From Salipaludibacillus neizhouensis (GTDB lineage Bacteria > Bacillota > Bacilli > Bacillales > Salisediminibacteriaceae): 64,000 bases of DNA. The DNA is taken from NCBI RefSeq assembly GCF_002886185.1, contig NZ_KZ614146.1, forward strand, positions 1,906,930 to 1,970,929, read 5' to 3'. Numbering within the stretch: the stretch's first letter is position 1; each line of letters opens with the position of its first letter. The notes under the pieces are model-generated. The model had not been told where the DNA came from. It made no database searches and was given only the letters and a program-made list of their open reading frames with translations. Both the position numbers and the translations under genes were made by a program. Shown here one piece after another: positions 17,218 through 25,759 of the stretch.

Positions 17218-19683
17218 TTAAGAACTATTTTCAGATGACTTTTTCTCTTTCGGCCTGTTTATATCCTCTTTTTCAATCCAAGTATCAACTACTTCGCCTG
17301 TTGAAGCAGTATCGAATAAGAATGAACCATTTGTATATCGATCGTTAGACCGTAAATCACTTAACCTAATTTCTCCTACAGAGCCATCCTTTACTTTCAC
17401 GTGAATAACGTCACTACCATTTAAACCATACACGATCGCTACTGTATGAGGTTGACGTTTTAACTCCTTAATCATAACAAGACCACGCTTTGCTCTTGTT
17501 GTTCTCTCAAATGCCTTAAGTGGCATTTTTTTGTATGCAGTTCGTTGTGTTAAAAGGAAAATCCATGGTGTTTCCCCATTTGTAAAGAAAAGACAGCTTT
17601 TCACTTCGTCATCTGGTTTTAAACTTATAGCCTTTACGCCAGCAGTTCGTTGACCTGTAATGCCGACTTCCTCTTCTCCATACCATAGGCCATAACCGAA
17701 TTTTGTTGCTAAGAAGACATCTTTATTTCCTTGAGTATGCTCCACAGAAATTAATTCATCTTCGGGTTTTAATTTCACAGCCATTAAAGCTTTCGAATGG
17801 CGTTGGGGCTTGTACTCACTTAATAAGGACCGTTTGATCATTCCGTTTTTAGTAGCAAAAATTAAATATTCATCGTCAGAAAATTGTTGGATAGGAACCC
17901 CATGTAAAATTTCATCATTAGGATTCATCCCGACAATATTGGCTACATGTTGTCCATTATCTTTCCAACGAAGTTCAGGAAGAAGATGCACAGGTATATA
18001 GAGATAGGACCCTTTTTTAGTAAATAACAGCAAGGTGTCTGTTGTATTCATTTCCATAGAATGCAACAAACGATCCGTTTCTTTCATTCCCGGACTTTCT
18101 CCATTAGAGGCAGTAAAGGACCTGATACTCGACCTTTTGACGTAACCTTCCTTTGTGACAGAAACACGAACGTCTTCAGAGGGAACAACCACTTCCAGAT
18201 TAATTTTAAGATCCTCAATCTCCTCTTCAACCAACGTTCTGCGATCCTCACTATAATTTTTTTTAATTTTACGCAGCCCTTTTTTAATTTCATTTATTAA
18301 ATTTTTCTCTGAGGCTATAATGCTTTCTAAAGTTTCAATTGATTTTTTTAACTCATCTGCTTCCTGTTGTAAGGTTGTAATATCTGTATTCGTCAAACGA
18401 TAAAGTTGCAAATTAACGATAGCTTCCGACTGAGGTTCCGTAAATTCAAAACGTTCTTGCAATCTATCTTTCGCATCTCTTTTGTCTTTAGAAGCACGAA
18501 TTGTTTCAATTACTTCGTCTAATACAGAAATAGCTTTAATTAAACCTTCAACAATATGGGCACGATCTCGAGCTTTGTTTAAATCAAAATTTGTTCTTCT
18601 GACAATGACTTCCTTTTGATGCGTAATGTATGCGTCAAGCATATGCTTAATGCCAAGAAGTTTAGGTGTTTTTCTGAAAATAGCAACCATATTAAAGTTG
18701 TATGAAATCTGTAAATCAGTATTCTTATATAAGAAATGCAAAATTCCTTGCGCATTAGCTTCTTTTTTTAATTCAATAACAATTCGCAGACCAGTTCTGT
18801 CAGTATCATCACGTACTTCAGCTATTCCATCTACCTTTTTATCCAATCTCAGCTCATCCATCTTTTTCACTAAGTTAGCTTTGTTAATTTCATAAGGAAT
18901 TTCGGTAATAACAATCTGCTCTTTACCGCCCCTAATTTCTCCTATTTCGGCCTTGCCTCTTAATATGATCTTTCCTTTTCCAGTTTCATACGCTTTTCTC
19001 AATCCTTCAACGCCTTGAAGGGTTCCGCCAGTAGGAAAATCTGGACCTTTAATAAATTTCATGAGATCATCCACATTACAGTCAGGATGGTCCATTTGAT
19101 GTATCGCTGCATCAATCACTTCGCTCAAATTATGAGGCGGTATATCTGTTGCATAACCACTCGAAATACCAGTTGACCCGTTCACAAGTAAGTTAGGATA
19201 ACTAGCCGGCAAAACTACCGGTTCTTCTTGAGAATCATCGAAGTTAGACATGAAATCAACAGTGTCTTTTTCAATATCTAATAGCATTTCTGAAGCAATC
19301 CTTGATAGTCGAGCTTCTGTATAACGCATTGCCGCAGGTGGATCACCATCAATAGATCCATTATTCCCATGCATTTGTACAACCGGATGCCTCATTTTCC
19401 AATCTTGACTTTGACGAATCATTGCTTCATAAACAGATGAGTCGCCGTGGGGATGGTAATTACCTATAACGTTACCCACCGTCTTAGCAGCTTTTCTAAA
19501 AGGACGATCTGCAGTATTTCGATCCACATGCATGGCATATAAAATTCTTCGCTGAACTGGTTTAAGACCATCTCGCGCATCAGGTAAAGCACGGTCTTGT
19601 ATGATATATTTACTGTATCTCCCAAATCTGTCCCCTATAACATCTTCTAGAGGCAGATCCAGGTAACGTTCTTTATCTTCCAA
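17218..19683 (-). CDS. parC: topoisomerase IV subunit A
   Basis: The DNA cleavage and rejoining subunit of topoisomerase IV, which decatenates chromosomes. It has 821 residues. The catalytic tyrosine is Tyr121 in 'AAMRYTEAR'. The quinolone-determining region 'HPHGDSSVYEAM' has Ser82 and Glu86, the wild-type residues equivalent to S80/E84 of S. aureus GrlA. C-terminal beta-pinwheel repeats follow. The start is TTG 19683, with GAGGAGGAG lying inside the last codons of parE. The two genes are adjacent and coupled, and a strong terminator follows. Confidence 0.95.
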   Translation of the reverse strand: MEDKERYLDLPLEDVIGDRFGRYSKYIIQDRALPDARDGLKPVQRRILYAMHVDRNTADRPFRKAAKTVGNVIGNYHPHGDSSVYEAMIRQSQDWKMRHPVVQMHGNNGSIDGDPPAAMRYTEARLSRIASEMLLDIEKDTVDFMSNFDDSQEEPVVLPASYPNLLVNGSTGISSGYATDIPPHNLSEVIDAAIHQMDHPDCNVDDLMKFIKGPDFPTGGTLQGVEGLRKAYETGKGKIILRGKAEIGEIRGGKEQIVITEIPYEINKANLVKKMDELRLDKKVDGIAEVRDDTDRTGLRIVIELKKEANAQGILHFLYKNTDLQISYNFNMVAIFRKTPKLLGIKHMLDAYITHQKEVIVRRTNFDLNKARDRAHIVEGLIKAISVLDEVIETIRASKDKRDAKDRLQERFEFTEPQSEAIVNLQLYRLTNTDITTLQQEADELKKSIETLESIIASEKNLINEIKKGLRKIKKNYSEDRRTLVEEEIEDLKINLEVVVPSEDVRVSVTKEGYVKRSSIRSFTASNGESPGMKETDRLLHSMEMNTTDTLLLFTKKGSYLYIPVHLLPELRWKDNGQHVANIVGMNPNDEILHGVPIQQFSDDEYLIFATKNGMIKRSLLSEYKPQRHSKALMAVKLKPEDELISVEHTQGNKDVFLATKFGYGLWYGEEEVGITGQRTAGVKAISLKPDDEVKSCLFFTNGETPWIFLLTQRTAYKKMPLKAFERTTRAKRGLVMIKELKRQPHTVAIVYGLNGSDVIHVKVKDGSVGEIRLSDLRSNDRYTNGSFLFDTASTGEVVDTWIEKEDINRPKEKKSSENSS

Positions 19684-19686
19684 GGA

Positions 19687-21663
19687 TTACTCCTCCTCTG
19701 TCACTAATAAGTTATCATTATCTAATATGTTGGTGTCCTCATCTAATCCAAAAGCAACATTTTTTTCAATCCATTTTCTTCGAGGCTCTACTTTATCACC
19801 CATAAGAGTGGAGACATGTCGTTCCGCTCTTGCTATATCATCAATCGTTACCCGGACTAGTGTTCTTGTTTCAGGATCCATCGTTGTCTCCCAAAGCTGC
19901 GTTGCATCCATTTCTCCCAGTCCTTTATATCGCTGAAGAATATAACCTTTACCGATTTTATCAATTGCTCCTTGTAAGCCACTTTCATCCCATGCGTACT
20001 CCACTTTTTCTTTCTTACCAGAACCTTTACTAACTTTGTATAAAGGCGGTAAGGCGATAAACACACGACCGCCTTCAATAAGTGGACGCATGTAACGGTA
20101 GAAAAATGTTAATATAAGCACTTGAATATGGGCACCATCTGTATCTGCGTCCGTCATAATTACTACTTTGTCGTAATTAATATTGGTGATATCGAAATCA
20201 GGACCTACATCGCCACCAATAGCATAAATCATTGTTCTAATTTCTTCGTTCTTCATAATATCTGCGAGTTTGGCTTTTTCGGTATTAATAACTTTACCGC
20301 GAAGTGGCAGAACTGCTTGGAATTTACGATCTCGCCCTTGCTTCGCAGAACCCCCGGCAGAGTCACCCTCCACTAAATAAAGTTCATTACGACTTGGATT
20401 CCTTGATTGAGCAGGTGTTAGTTTCCCACTTAGCATCGCATCTTTTCGTTTGTTTTTCTTCCCACTTCTCGCATCTTCACGAGCTTTACGTGCTGCTTCT
20501 CTAGCCTGTGAAGCTTTGACAGCTTTTCGTATAAGGTTATTACTAATCTCCGGGTTTTCTTCAAGGAAAAAACTTAGCTTTACGAAAACGACACTATCTA
20601 CAGCTGCTCTAGCCAATGGAGAGCCTAGCTTCCCCTTCGTTTGACCTTCAAATTGGAGCTTATCCTCTGGAACTCGAACAGAAATGATCGCAGTAAACCC
20701 TTCGCGAATATCACTTCCATCTAAGTTTTTATCACGTTCTTTTAGTAATTGCAGTTTTCTTGCGTGTTCATTAACAGCTCTAGTAACTGCTGCTCTCATT
20801 CCTAGTTCGTGAGTTCCGCCATCTTTTGTTCGAACATTGTTTACAAAAGATAGTGTATTTTCGGTGAACCCGTCATTATATTGAAAGGCGAAATCTACTT
20901 CTATCTCTTCATGTTCTCCTGTAAAAGAAACAACTGGATGAAGGGTATCTTTTTCCTCGTTTAAATATCCCACAAAAGCTTCTAAACCAGTTTCAAACAG
21001 AAATGATTCTGTTCCGTTTTCTTGACCTGGTCTCTCGTCTATTAGATCAATTTTTACCCCTTTTATGAGAAAAGCAGCTTCTCTGAGCCTTTCTGCTAAA
21101 GTATCATTATGATACGTGGTTGTATTAAATATCGATGCATCAGGTTTGAAATGAATGGTTGTACCTGTTTTTTTCGTTTTGCCGATAGTTTCCAATGTTG
21201 TAACAGGTTTTCCGCCATTCTCAAAGCGTTGACGGTATATAGAACCTTCTCGATATATCGTTACTTCAAGCCATTCGGACAGTGCGTTTACGACTGATGC
21301 ACCAACACCATGGAGACCACCACTAGTTTTATAGCCACCTTGACCAAATTTACCTCCAGCGTGCAGCACAGTTAGAATGACTTCCGGAGTTGGTTTACCG
21401 GTAGCATGCATGCCCGTCGGAAAACCTCTGCCCTCATCTTTGACACTGATACTGTTATCTTTATGTATTGTAACAATAATATGATTGCCATAACCTGCAA
21501 GGATCTCATCCACCGAATTATCAACAATCTCAAAAACTAGGTGGTGAAGACCGCGGTGATCTGTACTGCCTATGTACATACCTGGTCTTTTTCGGACCGC
21601 ATCAAGACCTTCTAATACTTGAATGGCATCATCATTATACTCGAATTCTTGTTTTTTGGACAA
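19687..21663 (-). CDS. parE: topoisomerase IV subunit B
   Basis: The ATPase subunit of topoisomerase IV, 658 residues from TTG 21663. I chose this start because AAAGGAG lies eight bases upstream and the length then matches the family (B. subtilis ParE 655). An upstream ATG at 21804 would add 47 residues without family support. The GHKL ATPase motif 'EIVDNSVDE', 'GLHGVGASVVNALS', the Toprim motifs 'EGDSAGGSA' and 'DADTDGAHI', and the C-terminal 'RYKGLGEM' are all present. A sigma-A-type promoter lies about 165 bases upstream. Confidence 0.95.
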   Translation of the reverse strand: MSKKQEFEYNDDAIQVLEGLDAVRKRPGMYIGSTDHRGLHHLVFEIVDNSVDEILAGYGNHIIVTIHKDNSISVKDEGRGFPTGMHATGKPTPEVILTVLHAGGKFGQGGYKTSGGLHGVGASVVNALSEWLEVTIYREGSIYRQRFENGGKPVTTLETIGKTKKTGTTIHFKPDASIFNTTTYHNDTLAERLREAAFLIKGVKIDLIDERPGQENGTESFLFETGLEAFVGYLNEEKDTLHPVVSFTGEHEEIEVDFAFQYNDGFTENTLSFVNNVRTKDGGTHELGMRAAVTRAVNEHARKLQLLKERDKNLDGSDIREGFTAIISVRVPEDKLQFEGQTKGKLGSPLARAAVDSVVFVKLSFFLEENPEISNNLIRKAVKASQAREAARKAREDARSGKKNKRKDAMLSGKLTPAQSRNPSRNELYLVEGDSAGGSAKQGRDRKFQAVLPLRGKVINTEKAKLADIMKNEEIRTMIYAIGGDVGPDFDITNINYDKVVIMTDADTDGAHIQVLILTFFYRYMRPLIEGGRVFIALPPLYKVSKGSGKKEKVEYAWDESGLQGAIDKIGKGYILQRYKGLGEMDATQLWETTMDPETRTLVRVTIDDIARAERHVSTLMGDKVEPRRKWIEKNVAFGLDEDTNILDNDNLLVTEEE

Positions 21664-21828
21664 TGCTTCTTGCTCCTTTCTCTTGCAAACCGTACTAAAG
21701 CTAATATCTAACATACCATAACAATGGTCTGGTTTCGAGTGACGATTACATATTTCCTTTAAATTAATCGTCATGAATATGTGAAAAAACCAAAAAAAGA
21801 ACATACATTCCCTTAGTTATCTCTATTT

Positions 21829-21857
21829 AGTATAATATTACATCTGCCATGTTGCAA
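21829..21857 (-). promoter_or_regulatory. sigma-A-type promoter of parE
   Basis: On the minus strand, -35 TTGCAA (21852-21857) and -10 TATACT (21829-21834) are separated by exactly 17 bases. It implies a leader of about 160 bases before the TTG start. Confidence 0.65.
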
Positions 21858-21974
21858 GAATAAAAGGGACCAAGGAAACTGAAGCTAGAAAAGAAAAACT
21901 GCTTTGAAGTCTTAAAAACTTAGTCGCTTTTTTCTATTTTTTTGCTTTATTATCATGGAAGTTTGATTGGAAGA

Positions 21975-22022
21975 ATGACCGCTCGCTTTCCGTGGTTGAT
22001 CCGTGAGCCTCTCTGTTCGACG
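21975..22022. repeat. degenerate Bacillaceae intergenic repeat
   Basis: Carries CCGCTCGCTTTCCGTGG and GTGAGCCTCTCTGTTC, close to the common Bacillaceae intergenic element. It shares its end with the stretch at 17068-17120. Confidence 0.4.
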
Positions 22023-22061
22023 AAAAAAAATCTCTAAAAAACCGATAATTTTATAAATTCG

Positions 22062-22104
22062 ATAAAAAACCATTATGCAAAATATTAACTTCTGCATAAT
22101 GGTT
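22062..22104 (-). terminator. terminator of yneT
   Basis: A perfect 12-bp stem (AACCATTATGCA with TGCATAATGGTT) is followed by a minus-strand T-run, just after the yneT stop. Confidence 0.85.
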
Positions 22105-22111
22105 CAACATC

Positions 22112-22522
22112 CTATTTATTCAGATATGCCAATTCTATTTTAATACACCGGTCCATCACTACTTTTTTGCCAGCCTTCAAGGCAATTTGCTCGGCCTCGT
22201 CGCTAGCTAATCCCAACTGACTCCAAAATACTTTTGCATTAGTTTTAGCTGTTTCCTCAGCTATTTCAGGAAGAAACTCAGTCCTTCTAAATACGTTTAC
22301 GATATCAATATCGCCTTCAATATCAGTGACACTGGAAACTGCTTTTCGCCCAAAAACTTCTTCAATAACCGGATTCACAGGAATAATTTCATACCCTGCA
22401 GCTAAAAGTGCCTCCGTTACTTGATAAGATGTACGAGTGGGATTATCCGAAAGTCCCACAACTGCAATACGTTTTGCGTCGCGTAAAATCTCATTCACTT
22501 CTTCTCGATTAGGGGAACTCAT
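22112..22522 (-). CDS. yneT: CoA-binding Rossmann-fold protein
   Basis: A 136-residue cytoplasmic protein of the YccU/YneT family. The nucleotide-binding start 'IAVVGLSDNPTRTSYQV' and the later 'VNVFRRTEFLPEIAEE' and 'FWSQLGLAS' match the CoA-binding domain of succinyl-CoA synthetase-like proteins, here as a stand-alone unit. Its biochemical role is unknown. In B. subtilis yneT also lies beside parE, so the position supports the name. It is followed by a strong terminator, and the universal stress protein gene lies 22 bases upstream on the same strand. Confidence 0.85.
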   Translation of the reverse strand: MSSPNREEVNEILRDAKRIAVVGLSDNPTRTSYQVTEALLAAGYEIIPVNPVIEEVFGRKAVSSVTDIEGDIDIVNVFRRTEFLPEIAEETAKTNAKVFWSQLGLASDEAEQIALKAGKKVVMDRCIKIELAYLNK

Positions 22523-22544
22523 TTAAAAACTCCTTTTCTGTATT

Positions 22545-22967
22545 TTATTTTACAATTAAAACAGGACATTTCACTCTTTTCGCGACTTTATGGCTTACGC
22601 TTCCTAGCACCATTTGTTGAAATTGATTTAATCCTCTACTACCAATAACAACAATATCATAACTCTCTTCACTTGCTTCTCTGACTATTGTTGGTCCAGG
22701 ATCTCCAAAAGTGTGTTTTACCGTAAGCGGGATATTTGCATCTTTAACACGTTTCTCCATCGAGCTTACTCGTTCTTTTCGGTGTTCAGGAATTGCTCGC
22801 GGTTTCATATCGTCTTCGACTACTTCAGACCTTGCAGGTATATCATCTACAACATGGATGAGAGTGATGTCAGCCCCCTCTGTTAATCCAGCAATAAAAA
22901 TTGCCTTTTCACAGGCACGTATAGCGTGCTCAGAACCATCACCCGCTAATAATATATGTTTAAACAT
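22545..22967 (-). CDS. universal stress protein, UspA family
   Basis: A 140-residue cytoplasmic protein. The opening 'ILLAGDGSEHA' and the ATP-binding motif near the end, 'VIGSRGLNQFQQMVLGSVS' (G-x2-G-x9-G-S), mark an ATP-binding UspA-type protein. Such proteins respond to starvation and membrane stress, but their molecular output is usually unknown. GGAGGG lies upstream of the start. It is probably cotranscribed with yneT, 22 bases downstream. Confidence 0.88.
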   Translation of the reverse strand: MFKHILLAGDGSEHAIRACEKAIFIAGLTEGADITLIHVVDDIPARSEVVEDDMKPRAIPEHRKERVSSMEKRVKDANIPLTVKHTFGDPGPTIVREASEESYDIVVIGSRGLNQFQQMVLGSVSHKVAKRVKCPVLIVK

Positions 22968-23057
22968 AGATTTTCCCTCCCTCTATCTGAATGCTTCTAG
23001 TTATATTATAGCCGATTGTAAGCGCTAACGGGGAAGTACTTCATATTTTATTAGACA

Positions 23058-24611
23058 TTAATCGAGTAACCCTTCTCCTTCTAAGTACTCTCTCGCAACC
23101 AACGCAGGATCAGCATCTTCTTCATCCACTTGGTAATTCATTTCTAACATTTCTTCTTCTGAAATCCGCCCACCTAGCTGATTTAAAATCCCTTCAATCT
23201 CAGGGAACTCTTCAAGCACATCCTCTCTGAATAAAGGAGCGCCATTAAACGGTGGAAAAACCATTTCATCATCCTCTAAAGCCACTAAATTATAGCGGAT
23301 CATATAAGAATCAGTAGAATATGCATCGATGACCTGAACATCTCCTGAAACAAGGGCTTCTGACCTTAACGCGGCCTCCATTGTTTGTACGTCATTTAGT
23401 TCAAGATTATACGCTTCTTGAATAGCTGGATAACCATCAGGTCTATCATAGAATTCAAAGGTAAAACCAGCCGTTAACTCATCTTCATATTCCTGTAAAT
23501 CAGATATTTTCTCAAGATTTAATTCAGCAGCTATTTCCTCTGTTACAGCGATAGCATACGTGTTTTGATAGTCCATCGGTTCTAGGAAAACTAAATTATA
23601 TTCGCTATACATTCCTTCTTTGGCTTGTTCAAAAGCTTCTCTTTCCTCATAACTTTCTGGTTCCTCACCTAATAGCGTGGTTATAGCGGTTCCTGTAAAT
23701 TCCAAATACCCGTCTATATCACCGACCTCAATCGCTTGAAATAGAAAATCAGTTGCTCCAATACCCGGCTCCAGAACAATATTATAATCTGTATCTTGTT
23801 CTATTAGATGCTTATACATATTAATAATTATCTCTGGTTCGGTTCCAATTTTACCAGCGATGGTTATTTCTTCTTGGGAGTCACTCCCGCTAATATTAAA
23901 AGCACTCATTGCTGTAGGTGTCGCCACAAGTAAAACAGCTACAATAACTACGGTAGCTATAGGAGTAATGGACGATCCAGTAGATTTTTTCTCAACAAAT
24001 CGAAGTACAGCATCAAAAAATAATGCGAGAAGAGCCGCAGGAATTGCCCCTAACAGGATATAATAACTATTATTACGTTGAATCCCTAACATGATTAAAT
24101 CACCTAAACCACCAGCCCCAATCAAAGCAGCTAATGTAGCGGTTCCAACTATCAGAACCATCGCAGTTCTAATTCCCGCCATGATAGTTGGCATTGCCAA
24201 TGGTAATTGAACTCGATGGAGTTGCTGAAGTGTCCCCATTCCCATTCCTCTTGATGCTTCCATCAAAGCAGGATCAACACCTTTTATTCCTGTGTATGTA
24301 TTTCTCAATATCGGCAGAAGAGCATAAACAGTTAATGCAACAATTGCAGGCATCGTACCAATTCCCAAGAAAGGTATTAAAAATCCAAGAAGTGCTAAAC
24401 TTGGAATCGTTTGAAGAACAGCCGTAGAACCGATGATAGGCTCTGCTGCCTGTCGGTAATGGCTTAAAATAATCCCTAATGGAACTGCTACGAAAACTGA
24501 AATTAATAGGGAGATAAGAGACATTTCTAAATGCTCCCAAAGTGCGCTAGTAACTAGATCCCGCCTGTCTATAGCTAATTGAAAAAAAGTTTGAATGGCT
24601 AAGACTCTCAT
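23058..24611 (-). CDS. opuFB: compatible-solute ABC transporter, permease fused to binding domain
   Basis: A 517-residue membrane protein. Residues 1 to about 225 form a BPD-type permease with six helices and the 'EASRGMGMGTLQQL' coupling loop. Residues from about 235 to the end form an extracytoplasmic OpuBC/OpuCC-type binding domain for quaternary amines ('GKIGTEPEIIINMY', 'YLEFTGTA', 'VIDAYSTDSYM'). The fused design with only one partner gene is that of OpuF of Bacillus infantis, an importer of glycine betaine and related osmoprotectants. The start overlaps the ATPase stop by four bases (ATGA). Confidence 0.85.
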   Translation of the reverse strand: MRVLAIQTFFQLAIDRRDLVTSALWEHLEMSLISLLISVFVAVPLGIILSHYRQAAEPIIGSTAVLQTIPSLALLGFLIPFLGIGTMPAIVALTVYALLPILRNTYTGIKGVDPALMEASRGMGMGTLQQLHRVQLPLAMPTIMAGIRTAMVLIVGTATLAALIGAGGLGDLIMLGIQRNNSYYILLGAIPAALLALFFDAVLRFVEKKSTGSSITPIATVVIVAVLLVATPTAMSAFNISGSDSQEEITIAGKIGTEPEIIINMYKHLIEQDTDYNIVLEPGIGATDFLFQAIEVGDIDGYLEFTGTAITTLLGEEPESYEEREAFEQAKEGMYSEYNLVFLEPMDYQNTYAIAVTEEIAAELNLEKISDLQEYEDELTAGFTFEFYDRPDGYPAIQEAYNLELNDVQTMEAALRSEALVSGDVQVIDAYSTDSYMIRYNLVALEDDEMVFPPFNGAPLFREDVLEEFPEIEGILNQLGGRISEEEMLEMNYQVDEEDADPALVAREYLEGEGLLD

Positions 24612-25588
24612 GATAAAGCTCCTCCTCGATCTTTGAAGTGATATTTCTCCAAATGAAGGACGATATCTTTGTAAGAGACGTCACCCGTATACTCTTTCTC
24701 GTCATTGAAAACTGCCAGAGAATCCTTCTCAGAATCTTTTAGTTTTTCAAAGGCCGCTCTAACTGAATGACTTGTTAATAGAAATTCGTTAACCTCTTCT
24801 TTCAATGGGGCTTGAGTACGAGATCGGTAAAGCGTCATTTCAGATAAAGGAGCACCCCACGGGTCTTGTCTTGCACCGATAAATTTCTCAACGAAATCAT
24901 CTGAAGGGTGCTGTAAAAGTTTCTCTGGCGTATCCACTTGAACAACAGAACCCTCTTTTAAAATACAAATACGATTTCCTAAAGCTAACGCCTCATCCAT
25001 GTCATGAGTGACAAAAACGATAGTTTTCTTGATATTTTTTTGTAAATCTAATATGTCTTTCTGTAACTGCTCCCGGGTTATCGGATCAAGGGCACTAAAT
25101 GGTTCATCCATAAGAATAATATCCGGATCTCCCGCAAGTGCACGAACAACACCAACGCGTTGTTGTTGCCCCCCTGATAACTCATCTGGCATACGGTCAC
25201 GATATGTAGATGGATCTAACCCAACCATATCCAGAAGTTCATCAACTCTTTTAGAAATTGCTTCTTTCGGCCATTTAACTAATTCAGGTACAATAGAAAT
25301 GTTCTCTTTAATCGTCATATGAGGAAATAAAGCAATTTGCTGCAAAACATAGCCAATATTCCACCTTAATCGCTTCATATTCATGTCTCGGATATTTTTG
25401 TCTTGAATAAAAATCTTACCGTCTGATGAATCTATTAATCGGTTAATCATTTTCATTGTCGTTGTTTTTCCACAACCACTAGGCCCTATTAATACAAACA
25501 ATTCTCCTTTTTCAATTCGGAAGTTCAGATCACTTACTGCTTTTGTTCCATCTGCAAAAACTTTGGATACTCCTTGAAATTCTATCAT
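24608..25588 (-). CDS. opuFA: compatible-solute ABC transporter, ATPase
   Basis: The cytoplasmic ATPase of the osmoprotectant importer, 326 residues. Walker A 'GPSGCGKTT', signature 'LSGGQQQR', Walker B 'IILMDEPFSALDP' and the H-loop 'FVTHDMDEA' are intact. The OpuCA-type C-terminal regulatory region (about residues 235-326) has one recognisable CBS-like segment ('LAVFNDEKEYTGDVSYKDIV'), shorter than the two CBS domains of OpuCA. AAGGAGTTG precedes the ATG. It is the first gene of a two-gene operon and probably responds to osmolarity, which the sequence does not show. Confidence 0.88.
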   Translation of the reverse strand: MIEFQGVSKVFADGTKAVSDLNFRIEKGELFVLIGPSGCGKTTTMKMINRLIDSSDGKIFIQDKNIRDMNMKRLRWNIGYVLQQIALFPHMTIKENISIVPELVKWPKEAISKRVDELLDMVGLDPSTYRDRMPDELSGGQQQRVGVVRALAGDPDIILMDEPFSALDPITREQLQKDILDLQKNIKKTIVFVTHDMDEALALGNRICILKEGSVVQVDTPEKLLQHPSDDFVEKFIGARQDPWGAPLSEMTLYRSRTQAPLKEEVNEFLLTSHSVRAAFEKLKDSEKDSLAVFNDEKEYTGDVSYKDIVLHLEKYHFKDRGGALS

Positions 25589-25673
25589 TCATTTTTCCAA
25601 CTCCTTAGTAACATCTCCTATGTAAGATTCTAACTTTATAATTCACTTTATTACGTATTTTAAAACATCATAC

Positions 25674-25715
25674 AAAAAAGCCGTTAACGGAAAAAATTCC
25701 TTTAACAGCGGTTTT
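25674..25715 (-). terminator. terminator of ypwA
   Basis: An imperfect stem (AAAACCGCTGTTAA with TTAACGGCTTTT) is followed on the minus strand by T residues, about 45 bases beyond the ypwA stop. Confidence 0.75.
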
Positions 25716-25759
25716 GTGCTTATATTGTTTTCTAGCTTTAACTTCGTGTTAGGGAGAGT

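Larger units (their letters stand above)
21664..22061. other. parE leader and spacer to yneT
   Basis: Contains the parE leader (about 160 bases), its promoter at 21829-21857 and a degenerate intergenic repeat at about 21975-22022. No separate gene is seen. Confidence 0.5.

Noticed and set aside
17810-20644. Several plus-strand frames over parC and parE
   Set aside because: They are antisense shadows of two well-supported essential genes.
21664-21804. Longer parE start at ATG 21804
   Set aside because: The extra 47 residues are unlike ParE. The TTG at 21663 has an ideal ribosome binding site and gives the family length.
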